NCBI GenBank assembly: GCA_946185585.1
Contig: CAMHJP010000003.1
Span: 1 to 53,496 of the forward strand
DNA length: 53,496 bases
Source: an uncultured Caryophanales bacterium
GTDB lineage: Bacteria > Bacillota_I > Bacilli_A > RFN20 > CAG-826
Reading direction: 5' to 3'
The notes below the pieces were generated by a model, which ran no database searches, was not told where the DNA came from, and saw only the letters and a program-made list of their open reading frames with translations. The position numbers were made by a program, and so were the translations under genes. Below are positions 38,113 to 47,463 of the stretch, one piece after another; position 1 is the first letter of the stretch; every line of letters starts with the position of its first letter.

Positions 38113-38752
38113 CAGTAAGCAAATAATTAAAAAACCAGTTGTAAATGGCTCTGATGAACATAACGATTACGGAGCATCTTTCTATTTAACAACTGATTTA
38201 GAAAGCGCAAAAGTCTGGGCATGTAAACACAACACACTTGGTATTGTGAATGAATACGAAATTAGAAAAACAGAATATGAAAAATTAAAAATATTAAACC
38301 TAACTGATAAAGAAAAGTATTCACCTTTAAATTGGATTGCAATCATTGTTCATTTCCGTAAGTTATCAGGAAAATTTAGAAACGAATATCAGCTATATTT
38401 GGATTGGTTAGAAAAATATTACATTGATATCAGTGAATATGATGTCGTTATTGGATATCGAGCTGATGATGCTTATTTTGCTTTTCCACTTAGCTTTATT
38501 CAAAATCAACTTTCATACGATGACCTTGAGCGAATTTACCGTCTTGGAAATCTCGGTGTGCAACAAGCGTTTATGTCTGAACGAGCGATCAAACTATTAA
38601 AGTTCATTCGAACACGTGAATGCGACGACAGTTATATTGGAAAGTACTATGAAATAGTTCGGGTAGCCGCAAAGGAATTTGAAGATAGTATCAGTGTAGT
38701 AAAAGATCCATATAAGACCTATATCATTAATATGGTTAGAGGTGAAAAATGA
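38096..38752 (+). CDS. DUF3990-like (ADP-ribosyltransferase-fold) protein, candidate toxin
   Basis: IIYHGSKQIIKKPVV...NDYGASFYLTTDLESAKVWA...DVVIGYRADDAYF, typical of the DUF3990 arrangement. Confidence 0.72.
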   Translation: MIIYHGSKQIIKKPVVNGSDEHNDYGASFYLTTDLESAKVWACKHNTLGIVNEYEIRKTEYEKLKILNLTDKEKYSPLNWIAIIVHFRKLSGKFRNEYQLYLDWLEKYYIDISEYDVVIGYRADDAYFAFPLSFIQNQLSYDDLERIYRLGNLGVQQAFMSERAIKLLKFIRTRECDDSYIGKYYEIVRVAAKEFEDSISVVKDPYKTYIINMVRGEK

Positions 38753-39360
38753 AAGAAGAGCACTTATATAATTATATCGACATAGTTGAACGTGTTTTAG
38801 CCTACATTTATGTACGTAAAATATTTTTAAGATATGCCGAACACCAAATTTCATATTCACCGTTTTTTCAAGGTTTAGAAAAGGATGATGGTGTTAACAA
38901 CCTCTATCAGATTGGAGAAGAAATCGTTATAGACATGTTTCCGAAAATGTCACACGATTTTTCAGACATCGGCACATATGTTCAAAGTTTGTGGGCTGCT
39001 GAAGTGTTGCTTCGATTGCAGATTTATTCACATTTAACATTCGAAGCAATCTTTATCTACATGCCATTAGATTTAATATATCAATGTTTCTTTGTTTACC
39101 ATGAAATGGATTTTACTCACATGGAAAAGCGATTCGACGAAGAACGAGCAAAAACATCTGTATTAGGATTCTTGTTAAAACGAAGAAAAATTAAAATGTC
39201 TGAGTTGTCCAAAAAATTATCAATCTCGTATCAAACGCTTATCAGTTTAAAAAATCGTCGTCTCGATATTAAAAAGACTTCGTTTGATACGATTTATAAA
39301 CTGGCAACATACTTTAATGTTCGTCCAGAGACAATTGCTGAAATAGAAGTAGATAAATAA
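38749..39360 (+). CDS. Helical domain + C-terminal XRE-like HTH, candidate antitoxin partner
   Basis: ATGA overlap with the upstream gene; C-terminal KRRKIKMSELSKKLSISYQTLISLKNRRLDIKKTSFDTIYKLATYFNV. Confidence 0.68.
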   Translation: MKEEHLYNYIDIVERVLAYIYVRKIFLRYAEHQISYSPFFQGLEKDDGVNNLYQIGEEIVIDMFPKMSHDFSDIGTYVQSLWAAEVLLRLQIYSHLTFEAIFIYMPLDLIYQCFFVYHEMDFTHMEKRFDEERAKTSVLGFLLKRRKIKMSELSKKLSISYQTLISLKNRRLDIKKTSFDTIYKLATYFNVRPETIAEIEVDK

Positions 39361-39388
39361 AAAATAGCAAGGATTTGCTAGCTATTTT
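39360..39388. terminator. Bidirectional terminator
   Basis: AAAATAGC...GCTATTTTTC. Confidence 0.65.
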
Positions 39389-40770
39389 TCTTCATCTATG
39401 TTTTTTGTGTCGGGTTCTACTGGGACTTTTTTCTTTGGAGAAACGTGCGTTATCACATTAACCAAAATTCCAACAAGAAGTGAACAGGCGATGGTTGGTA
39501 ATTCAAATCCATAAAGGTAAATAATCATACCTCCAATACCTGTGACAAGAATTGAGGAAGCAATAAAGATATTTCTTTGATCGTTTAGGTTAACATCTTT
39601 AAGCATTCTAAGACCACTTGAGGCAATATAACCGTATAAGGCGATTGATAACCCTCCAACGATACAGTTTGGGATTGTCTCAAAGAATGTCATTAATGGG
39701 CCAAAGAAAGAAATAGCCATTCCTAAGCATGATGTTACGACGATTGTTATAATTGATGCGTTTTTAGAGAACGCAACACACGAAATTGATTCTCCATATG
39801 TTGTATTTGGACATCCGCCAAAGAAGGCACCAACCATTGAACCAACGCCATCACCAAGTAGTGTGCGGTGGAGTCCCGGATCTTCAAGAAGATCTTTTTG
39901 GATGATAAATGATAAGTTCTTATGGTCAGCAATGTGTTCAGCAAAAACGGCAAATGCTAATGGGACATAAAGTAAGGCGATTGTACCAAAATACTTCCAG
40001 AATGAGCCTGTCTCAGAAAAATCTCTGAAAGCTTGTCCAAGATGGAGGAACGAGAAATCTGGAACCCATCTGATATTTTCAAATGGGGAAAAATCGATAA
40101 TTTTAATTGCGTCTGCTCCAGTTGCGTTTCCGATCACTGTAAGAATTGCTGCAATAATATATCCAACAAAAACACCCACGATTAAAGGAATCAATTTCAT
40201 AAATCCTCTACTATGAGTGGCGATAATAACGATGACAAATAATGTAATTAAGCCTATTAAAATACACACTAGTGGTGAAGCAACAGGAACACCATCTTGA
40301 AGAACATTTCCTGAATAGATATTGTGGATGGCGTTTGGCGCTAGTGTTAAACCAATCAACATCACAATTGGTCCGATAATTACTGGAGGCATTACTTTAG
40401 ACACCCAGTTTGTTCCGGTCTTTTTAACAACAATCGATAAAATGACATAGACTAAACCAGCTAAAGTAGCACCTAAAATAACTCCGAAATAACCAATTGC
40501 TGCTGTTGCAGCACCAGCGAATGCGGAAAACATTGAACCAAGGTATGTAAAAGAAGATCCAAGGAAGACAGGAGATTTAAACTTTGTAATCGCTAAATAA
40601 ACTAAGGTTCCAATGCTTGCACCAAAAAGAGCAGCACTTTGGCTCAATCCATTTCCAATAATTAATGGAAGTGTGATTGTTCCAGCAATAATTGCTAATA
40701 ACTGTTGAAGTGCGAATACGATTAATCGTCCTACTGATGGGCGATCTTTGACCTGATACAACATTTGCAT
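39382..40770 (-). CDS. Uracil/xanthine permease (NCS2 family)
   Basis: MPPVIIGPIVMLIGLTLAPNAI, GDGVGSMVGAFFGGCPNTTYGES, GGLSIALYG. Confidence 0.92.
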   Translation of the reverse strand: MQMLYQVKDRPSVGRLIVFALQQLLAIIAGTITLPLIIGNGLSQSAALFGASIGTLVYLAITKFKSPVFLGSSFTYLGSMFSAFAGAATAAIGYFGVILGATLAGLVYVILSIVVKKTGTNWVSKVMPPVIIGPIVMLIGLTLAPNAIHNIYSGNVLQDGVPVASPLVCILIGLITLFVIVIIATHSRGFMKLIPLIVGVFVGYIIAAILTVIGNATGADAIKIIDFSPFENIRWVPDFSFLHLGQAFRDFSETGSFWKYFGTIALLYVPLAFAVFAEHIADHKNLSFIIQKDLLEDPGLHRTLLGDGVGSMVGAFFGGCPNTTYGESISCVAFSKNASIITIVVTSCLGMAISFFGPLMTFFETIPNCIVGGLSIALYGYIASSGLRMLKDVNLNDQRNIFIASSILVTGIGGMIIYLYGFELPTIACSLLVGILVNVITHVSPKKKVPVEPDTKNIDEEK

Positions 40771-40811
40771 AACGAAAAAGATTATATCACTCGGTAGATA
40801 ATTATCTAATA

Positions 40812-41540
40812 CTAAATATGAAGTTGGGAGAAGACCTCTCCAACTGGTTCGTTAATTTCTAATGAGACTGAGTCAGCTAGATATAGTGGTTCTTTATTAA
40901 TCACAACGATATGTTTACCACGGAAATAGTTTACTAATCCTGCGGCAGGATAAACTCTTAATGAGGTGCCAGCAATGATTAGAAGGTCAGCATTTGAAAT
41001 AGCCTCGATTGATTGATGCAACACATCTTGGTCTAATCCTTCTTCATATAAGACAACATCTGGCTTGATTAATCCTCCACATTTTGGACAATATGGAGTG
41101 CCTTTTAATTTCATAATGTCATCCAGCGAATAATGCTCTCCACAACGTAAACAAGTGTTGCGGTGAATTGATCCGTGAAGCTCTAAAACATTCTTACTTC
41201 CAGCAAGTTGGTGAAGACCATCAATATTCTGCGTTATAACCGTCAATTCTCGGTTATTTTCGAGTTTTGCAAGGAATTTATGAGCGGCGTTTGGCTTCAC
41301 ACCTTTTGGGACCATGAACTCTTTGTAGAACTCATAAAAAGTATCTGTATGCGAGAAGAAATAAGTATGTGAAAGCATCTCTTCATAACTTGTTCCGTAC
41401 TTGCTATGGAGATGATACAAACCATCTTTACTACGGAAGTCTTTGATCCCACTTTCCGTAGATACTCCAGCGCCACCAAAGAAAACAATTCTTCTGGACG
41501 AATTAATCAACCGTTGTAAAGTTTGTATCTTATCGTTCAT
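40812..41540 (-). CDS. cobB: Sir2-family NAD-dependent protein deacylase
   Basis: FFGGAGVSTESGIKDFRS, TQNIDGLHQLAG, CLRCGEHY...CPKCGG zinc site. Confidence 0.93.
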   Translation of the reverse strand: MNDKIQTLQRLINSSRRIVFFGGAGVSTESGIKDFRSKDGLYHLHSKYGTSYEEMLSHTYFFSHTDTFYEFYKEFMVPKGVKPNAAHKFLAKLENNRELTVITQNIDGLHQLAGSKNVLELHGSIHRNTCLRCGEHYSLDDIMKLKGTPYCPKCGGLIKPDVVLYEEGLDQDVLHQSIEAISNADLLIIAGTSLRVYPAAGLVNYFRGKHIVVINKEPLYLADSVSLEINEPVGEVFSQLHI

Positions 41541-41592
41541 AAATTAATTATTAATCAAACTAGAAAAGAATGAAAATTGATTATTAAGAAGT

Positions 41593-41614
41593 GTGTTTAA
41601 TAATTATTAAACAC
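41593..41614. promoter_or_regulatory. 22-bp perfect palindrome between divergent genes
   Basis: GTGTTTAATAA|TTATTAAACAC, followed on + by CTCTTTTTT. Confidence 0.55.
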
Positions 41615-41661
41615 TCTTTTTTGTTGTTTTAAAGCTCCAGATTTCATGTAAAAATAGAGAC

Positions 41662-43743
41662 ATGATTACCAAAACCGTTATTAAAGATTATGTCTCCAAA
41701 AAATGTCCTTATTTAGTGAAAATGGAGCTAGAGGACAAAACCTTAGTCCAACTTTTAGAGAACTCAATTGATTCTCGAAAGAAGTATCAAGAACTCGCCG
41801 AGCAAGAAAAAGAAATCAGTGTTGAAGGAGGCGATGAAGACGAAGGTTTTAACTTGGTTGAGATTCTTCGCGACTATCCTCATTTAACTAAAATAATTAA
41901 GAAATACGAGAGAAATCTACCGAAAAACGCGGTTGAACAGTTAATTGAACAATATAATGACGATCAAATTGTTTCAAAGCTTTCTCGCACATATTTCGAA
42001 AATAAATATGGAAAAGAAAACTGTCGTCGTTGTGATGTTAATGAAGATGGAGAGGACTTCTATAATCAATCAGCAGTGGTTCATCTAACAAACAAATACC
42101 TCAATGATTCAAACGTAAAAGTAATCTTCGAAGGCCAGATTGAATTAAATGATCTTAGAGCACGTTTTGACGTATTAATTAAAAATGATGATGGTTCGTT
42201 TGATATTGTTGAAGTCAAAGGAACAAATGACGTCTTTAAACATCCAAAGAAAGCTCCAGAGATTGATACAGCGATTAAAGACAAATACCTTTATGACTTA
42301 TTATTCCAATATCACATCTATCTCAAAGTCCATCCAAATATCCGTAGTCTCTTTTACATGTTCACAAACCGTGAATATGAATTAAAAGAACATACATATC
42401 CAACAAGTAATAATGAGTTAAATGATCTGTTTATCTTGAAAGACTTTATTAACCTGAAAGATGGAACGATCTCATTAAGAGAATATTTCGATGGCGACTA
42501 TTATATTGATGAGTCTTTATCTGACGAAGAGAGAGAAGAAGTATCGATTGAAGGTATTATTGATAAGATCCATCAAATTGAGAAACAAACAAAAGTCGTT
42601 CCTCAAATGTCTTACTTCTGTCGAAAAGGTCCAGCATGCCCATTTATTTCGATGTGCTTTGGAGAAGAAGCAGAACAACCTAATTCTATCTTTAAACTAA
42701 CAAATTGGGGCTCATATGGAGGATATTTTGGAAGAACTTATCGAATCATTAATGATGGAATCTCCAAAATCTCCGATATTAATCCTGAGCTATACGAATT
42801 TAGTGAATTTAAAAGAAATGGCGAAAGAAGTAACGCCTACTCACAAATTCAATATCAAAAAGGCGCAATCAAAGAAAAATATCTTTTGGATATGAAGAAA
42901 ATCGAAGAAATTATTAAAAGAGATTATTTAAATGACCAAATTGATTATCTTTTGTTCTTTGATTTCGAATCTTTCCAATATCCAATTCCTTTAGTTGATC
43001 ATGTTGGTCCATGGAAACAAGTTGTTTCTCAATATTCGATGCATATCGTTAAAAAAGGTTACGATCTTGGTAAACATGATTTTGCTAAAGGTAGTGGTGG
43101 TTTATGTCAGCATTATGAGTTTATTGCTAATCCTGACGAAACGAAATATGAAAACCCATCGGTTGCTTTATATCAAACACTCAAGAGTCAGCTAGAAGAA
43201 TTTGGTATCGATCCATTTGTCAAGAACTATCGAGTCGTTGTTTTTAATCAAAACTTTGAAAAAACACGAATGAAAGAATTCAACGAAGATTTTGCTACTA
43301 TGGCAGACTTTGATTTGCTGCAATTTGTTCGTAATTTTAACGAAAATGTTGTTGATTTGCTGGATTTTTTCACTTCTGGAGGAATGTATTGTCGAGACTT
43401 TAATGGACGCGGATCTTTAAAAGTTGTTCAACCAACATTAGCTGATGATGAAGATGTTAAAGAGTTCTACAAAAAACGTTTGCCATTCGATCTAGGATAC
43501 TCACTTGATTACCACAAAGGCGACAAGTGCCTCGTTTATAATGGTGGGATTTGCTTAGACTTATATAAATCTTTATTAGTACGTAGTCATTTAGGTGAAG
43601 AAAACCCAAAATTAAAAACCAAAGATTTACTTGCTGAAGCTCTTGCTTATTGCAAGATCGATTCGTGGGGAACTGTAATTATTTATGACATCCTTAAGAA
43701 CGTGTATTTAGGCACTTTAAAATTGGATGCTAAAATAATTTAA
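41662..43743 (+). CDS. DUF2779 domain protein with PD-(D/E)XK-like nuclease region
   Basis: RARFDVLIKNDDGSFDIVEVKGTND (D...ExK-like), Cys cluster YFCRKGPACPFISMCF, C-terminal YLLFFDFESFQYPIPLVDHVGPWKQVVSQYSMH. Confidence 0.82.
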   Translation: MITKTVIKDYVSKKCPYLVKMELEDKTLVQLLENSIDSRKKYQELAEQEKEISVEGGDEDEGFNLVEILRDYPHLTKIIKKYERNLPKNAVEQLIEQYNDDQIVSKLSRTYFENKYGKENCRRCDVNEDGEDFYNQSAVVHLTNKYLNDSNVKVIFEGQIELNDLRARFDVLIKNDDGSFDIVEVKGTNDVFKHPKKAPEIDTAIKDKYLYDLLFQYHIYLKVHPNIRSLFYMFTNREYELKEHTYPTSNNELNDLFILKDFINLKDGTISLREYFDGDYYIDESLSDEEREEVSIEGIIDKIHQIEKQTKVVPQMSYFCRKGPACPFISMCFGEEAEQPNSIFKLTNWGSYGGYFGRTYRIINDGISKISDINPELYEFSEFKRNGERSNAYSQIQYQKGAIKEKYLLDMKKIEEIIKRDYLNDQIDYLLFFDFESFQYPIPLVDHVGPWKQVVSQYSMHIVKKGYDLGKHDFAKGSGGLCQHYEFIANPDETKYENPSVALYQTLKSQLEEFGIDPFVKNYRVVVFNQNFEKTRMKEFNEDFATMADFDLLQFVRNFNENVVDLLDFFTSGGMYCRDFNGRGSLKVVQPTLADDEDVKEFYKKRLPFDLGYSLDYHKGDKCLVYNGGICLDLYKSLLVRSHLGEENPKLKTKDLLAEALAYCKIDSWGTVIIYDILKNVYLGTLKLDAKII

Positions 43744-43762
43744 AAAAAGTTAATCTTCATTA

Positions 43763-43806
43763 AAAAACCAGCAATTCTTGGATAAACAATCAGAGAATGC
43801 TGGATT
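43763..43806. terminator. Convergent-gene terminator
   Basis: CCAGCAATTCT...AGAGAATGCTGG followed by ATTTTAATTTT. Confidence 0.6.
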
Positions 43807-43817
43807 TTAATTTTCGT

Positions 43818-44273
43818 TTATATGATGTCCATCGAGAGTTTTTTATCTAACCCAGAGACAATCTTATAAATCATTTTAATTGATGGGTTAGCGTTACCCT
43901 TTTCAATTTTAGATAAATCGGATTGATCGATTCCAACTTTTGTAGCAAGTTCATCCTGTGAGAGATTTAGTTCAAGTCTTTTTTGTTTGATTTTATATCC
44001 AATGATGGCGTTCTCGATGTCATCATATTCGCTGGTCACATCGATTCCGTCATAATATGGGTCTTCAGTCGAAACATCGAGTTCATCGTTCCATTGAACA
44101 GTGCTCCATCCAAGAAGATGTCCCTTCAGGAAAAGCTCACGATTTTTTAAAGCATTCAGTTGTGGGAATTTTTTTGCAAGTGAAAGGATGTCGTATCTTT
44201 TCACAGATCCGTCTAAATAGTAAACATCGAATGTTGTTCCTTCTTTAAGAACCAGTTTAATTGCAGTAATCAT
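43818..44273 (-). CDS. DUF2442 domain fused to C-terminal XRE HTH
   Basis: N-terminal DUF2442-like (LDGSVKRYDILSL...); C-terminal IKQKRLELNLSQDELATKVGIDQSDLSKIEKGNANPSIKMIYKI. Confidence 0.78.
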   Translation of the reverse strand: MITAIKLVLKEGTTFDVYYLDGSVKRYDILSLAKKFPQLNALKNRELFLKGHLLGWSTVQWNDELDVSTEDPYYDGIDVTSEYDDIENAIIGYKIKQKRLELNLSQDELATKVGIDQSDLSKIEKGNANPSIKMIYKIVSGLDKKLSMDII

Positions 44274-44275
44274 AA

Positions 44276-44530
44276 TTATTCAATAGGTGGGAGTTTGCGA
44301 TATGTTTCCGTTTCCCACATCTCCAATAGTTCCTTCTTATATTTTAAAACAAATTTTTTAACAAGGGCAGCTCCAGTGCTAGGAAAGCTTCCGTTCATAA
44401 TCTCTCCATTAGAGATATAAAATGATGCATCATATTCTCCATAATAGGCGTGAATATGTGGTGGGTTATGTTCCTTGCTGGTAAGTCTCATAACAATTAA
44501 TATTCCATAGAATTGACAGATAGTCGGCAT
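44276..44530 (-). CDS. DUF4160 family protein
   Basis: MPTICQFYGILIVMRLTSKEHNPPHIHAYYGEYDASFYISNGEIMNG; SD GGAGG upstream of M at 44530. Confidence 0.82.
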   Translation of the reverse strand: MPTICQFYGILIVMRLTSKEHNPPHIHAYYGEYDASFYISNGEIMNGSFPSTGAALVKKFVLKYKKELLEMWETETYRKLPPIE

Positions 44531-44549
44531 AGGTTTATCCTCCATCAAT

Positions 44550-44578
44550 ATTATAGGGTATTTATCCCCTAATGTAAA
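44550..44578 (-). promoter_or_regulatory. Promoter and operator-like inverted repeat for the DUF4160/DUF2442-HTH operon
   Basis: Minus strand TTTACA-17-TATAAT; inverted repeat TAGGG-N8-CCCTA (44554-44571) inside the spacer. Confidence 0.68.
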
Positions 44579-44708
44579 TATAAAATATGGAATATTTACC
44601 CTAATTTGAAATCTACTGATACCGTTTGTTAAAAAATGTAGGTTTGTTAAATCAAAACCATTAGACTAATATAGTTATTAAATCTGAGTCATATAAGGAA
44701 ATGCTCTT

Positions 44709-45662
44709 ATGAAAAAAGAAATTGCGATCGGTGTTGATATTGGAGGCACTTCCATTAAAGGTGCTGCAGTCACTAGTGAAGGCGAAGTTTTAGATGTCTT
44801 TGCTTTTGATGTAGATAAAGAGAAAAACCAAGAAGAAATCATCTATCAATTAATCGATGAAATTAAAAAATATACCGCAATTCACGGTTATAATAAGGAA
44901 AATCTCCTCGGAATTGGTGTTGGAATTCCAGGAACGATTGATACTGTCAATGGAGAGGTTATCTATTCCAATAACTTGAGATGGAATCATCTTCCAATTC
45001 GAAAAATGATGGAAGAAGGTACTGGCTTTGAAGTCCGTATCATTAACGATGCCAAAGCTGCTACATTAGCTGAAAACAAGTTTGGTGCAGGTAAGAAACA
45101 CAAAGACTTTGTTTTGATTACTCTAGGTACAGGAGTTGGTAGTGGGATTATCACGAACAACAAACTCTTAACTGGTAACAAAGGTTATGGAGCTGAACTA
45201 GGTCACATCATGCTTCGACTAGATGGAGAACCATGTACCTGTGGACGTAGTGGTTGTTTTGAAGCGTATGCTTCTGCAACCGCACTAAATAGAGATACCA
45301 AACGTATGATGAATCAACATCAAGACTCCTTGATGTGGAAAAAACTAGAAGAATATGGATGTCTGAGCGCTAAAGTAGCTTTTGATGCTGCTAAAGAAGG
45401 CGATAAATATGCTTTAGAAGTAGTTGACAACTACTGTATGTATCTAGCAGAAGGATTATTAGATATCTGTAACGCCTTCCGTCCAGAAGTTATCGTTCTT
45501 TCTGGAGGAATTGCTAAAGCGGGAGATTTTCTCCTCTCTAAAGTGGTTAAACACTGTGAAAAATACCATTATGGTTATGATGGATTACCAAAGGTAGAGA
45601 TTAAAATCTCCGAACTTGGTTACGATACCGGAAAAATTGGGGCTGCTGCTCTGTTTTTCTAA
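44709..45662 (+). CDS. ROK family sugar kinase (glucokinase-like)
   Basis: IGVDIGGTSIKGAAV, LGTGVGSGIITN, GHIMLRLDGEPCTCGRSGCFEAYAS. Confidence 0.93.
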   Translation: MKKEIAIGVDIGGTSIKGAAVTSEGEVLDVFAFDVDKEKNQEEIIYQLIDEIKKYTAIHGYNKENLLGIGVGIPGTIDTVNGEVIYSNNLRWNHLPIRKMMEEGTGFEVRIINDAKAATLAENKFGAGKKHKDFVLITLGTGVGSGIITNNKLLTGNKGYGAELGHIMLRLDGEPCTCGRSGCFEAYASATALNRDTKRMMNQHQDSLMWKKLEEYGCLSAKVAFDAAKEGDKYALEVVDNYCMYLAEGLLDICNAFRPEVIVLSGGIAKAGDFLLSKVVKHCEKYHYGYDGLPKVEIKISELGYDTGKIGAAALFF

Positions 45663-45690
45663 GAGAATTGACTTCTTATTCGAAGTAATG

Positions 45691-45716
45691 AACACACCAT
45701 TTTTGGTGTGTTTTTA
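45691..45716 (+). terminator. Rho-independent terminator
   Basis: AACACACC-attttt-GGTGTGTTTTT. Confidence 0.8.
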
Positions 45717-45728
45717 TTTGAAAAACTG

Positions 45729-45758
45729 ATGTAGTAAAATGTAGTAAAATGTAGTAAA
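45729..45758 (+). repeat. 3 x 10-bp tandem repeat ATGTAGTAAA
   Basis: Three exact consecutive copies directly upstream of the ATPase gene SD. Confidence 0.9.
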
Positions 45759-45780
45759 CAAAGAGAGGAGAAATGTCAAA

Positions 45781-47463
45781 ATGGATCTCAAAGGTAGCAT
45801 CGTTATCAAAAAAAATCGAGGGAAAATGTACTATGTTCACCAGTATCGCGAAGGAAGTAAAGTTGTTAATCGTTCACTGAGTGAAAATAAAGCGTATGAA
45901 CTAGCTTTCCAACTCGAATATAGTAAGCATGATAATTATGAAGAATTCAAAAATCACCAATTCGAAACCGATGTTCAATTTGGAATGAATCTTTTCTATC
46001 TCTTTGAAAAGTCTCGTAACTATAACAAGAGATATTGTTTTAAAACAATTCAATCATTTCTATATGATGAAAATGTCTATGGAAAAGTTCTGGCATTATA
46101 TGGTTTAAGAAGAACTGGTAAGACAACACTGATCTTTCAAAGTCTCGCTTCTCTTTCTTTGACTGACTATGCAAAAGCAGCCTATATTAAGATCTCTCCA
46201 AAAGACACTTTCCGTTCTTTAACGAATGATCTTTCATATCTAACAGAACACGGATTTCAATACATCTTTATTGATGAAGTAACTTTAATTAAGGATTTTA
46301 TTTCTCTATCTTCAACATTATCTGATATTTATGGATTGCGAGCTAAAATCATTCTCTCTGGTACAGATTCACTAAGTTTAATGATGTCGAAATATGATGA
46401 ACTATATGATCGAGTCATCTTCATTCATACAACATATATTTCTTTTAAAGAATTTTCTGAAGTACTAAATAAAAATTCGATTGATGAATATATTGAATAT
46501 GGAGGTTTAATGTCGATTGAATCAAAACCATATCAACAAAACCAAATTTTTAGTATAGAAAGCGTGAATGAATATGTTGATAGTGCCATTGCACATAATA
46601 TTGAGCATTCTTTGAAATATTATCAGGATGGTGACCATTTTGGAGCGCTCTATCCTCTATATGAAAAGCATGAGCTCACCAATGTCATCAATCGACTGAT
46701 TGAAGATAGTAACCATCGATTCGCCATCTCCGTCATTGAACAATCATTTAAATCTCATGACTATGGATCTTTAAAGAATCTTGTTTTGAAACATCCAGAT
46801 CCACAATACCAATCATCATTAGATGAAGTTGATGAAAAGAAAGTTATTTCTTTACTGATGGATGAACTTTCTATCATCAACAAAGAAAAACAAAGTCAAA
46901 AGGTTGATGAACATGTTCTTAGTGAAATTGATTCCTATCTCGATCTTCTTGATTTATGTAAAGAAATTGATGTTGTAAGAATCCCATCATTCTATGTTGA
47001 AAAAAGAAAACTCTTTATTCAGCCAGGATTACGATATTCCCAAGCTAAATCACTTTTAGAGATTTTATTTAAACAACCAAAGGTTTTAGAACTTCCAATT
47101 AAGATTCGCTTATTCCTTAAAGAGAAATTACTAAGTGACATCAAAGGAAGAATGTTAGAAGAAATTGTTGTCTATCAAACCCTTCAATCCGGGATTGATG
47201 CCTTTAAAGTGATGTTTCCAATCGGAGTAATCGATCTTGTTTCTTTAGATAATCAAAAACAAGAAACATCACTTTATGAAGTTAGATATTCAACTGAAAC
47301 CAATCCTCGACAATCTGTCTTTTTGCATGATGAAGAAAAACTATCTACCATTGAAAGAGCGTATTATCCAATCGTTAAAAAAGCGGTCTTATATCGAGGA
47401 GAGACCAAACGTATTGACGACATTGACTACATTAATGTTGAAGAATATTTAAAATCTCTTTAA
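45781..47463 (+). CDS. AAA ATPase (AAA_14/DUF4143-like)
   Basis: LYGLRRTGKTTLIFQ Walker A, QYIFIDEVTLIKDF Walker B, KIILSGTDSLSLMM; C-terminal VRYSTETNPRQSVFLHDEE. Confidence 0.8.
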   Translation: MDLKGSIVIKKNRGKMYYVHQYREGSKVVNRSLSENKAYELAFQLEYSKHDNYEEFKNHQFETDVQFGMNLFYLFEKSRNYNKRYCFKTIQSFLYDENVYGKVLALYGLRRTGKTTLIFQSLASLSLTDYAKAAYIKISPKDTFRSLTNDLSYLTEHGFQYIFIDEVTLIKDFISLSSTLSDIYGLRAKIILSGTDSLSLMMSKYDELYDRVIFIHTTYISFKEFSEVLNKNSIDEYIEYGGLMSIESKPYQQNQIFSIESVNEYVDSAIAHNIEHSLKYYQDGDHFGALYPLYEKHELTNVINRLIEDSNHRFAISVIEQSFKSHDYGSLKNLVLKHPDPQYQSSLDEVDEKKVISLLMDELSIINKEKQSQKVDEHVLSEIDSYLDLLDLCKEIDVVRIPSFYVEKRKLFIQPGLRYSQAKSLLEILFKQPKVLELPIKIRLFLKEKLLSDIKGRMLEEIVVYQTLQSGIDAFKVMFPIGVIDLVSLDNQKQETSLYEVRYSTETNPRQSVFLHDEEKLSTIERAYYPIVKKAVLYRGETKRIDDIDYINVEEYLKSL

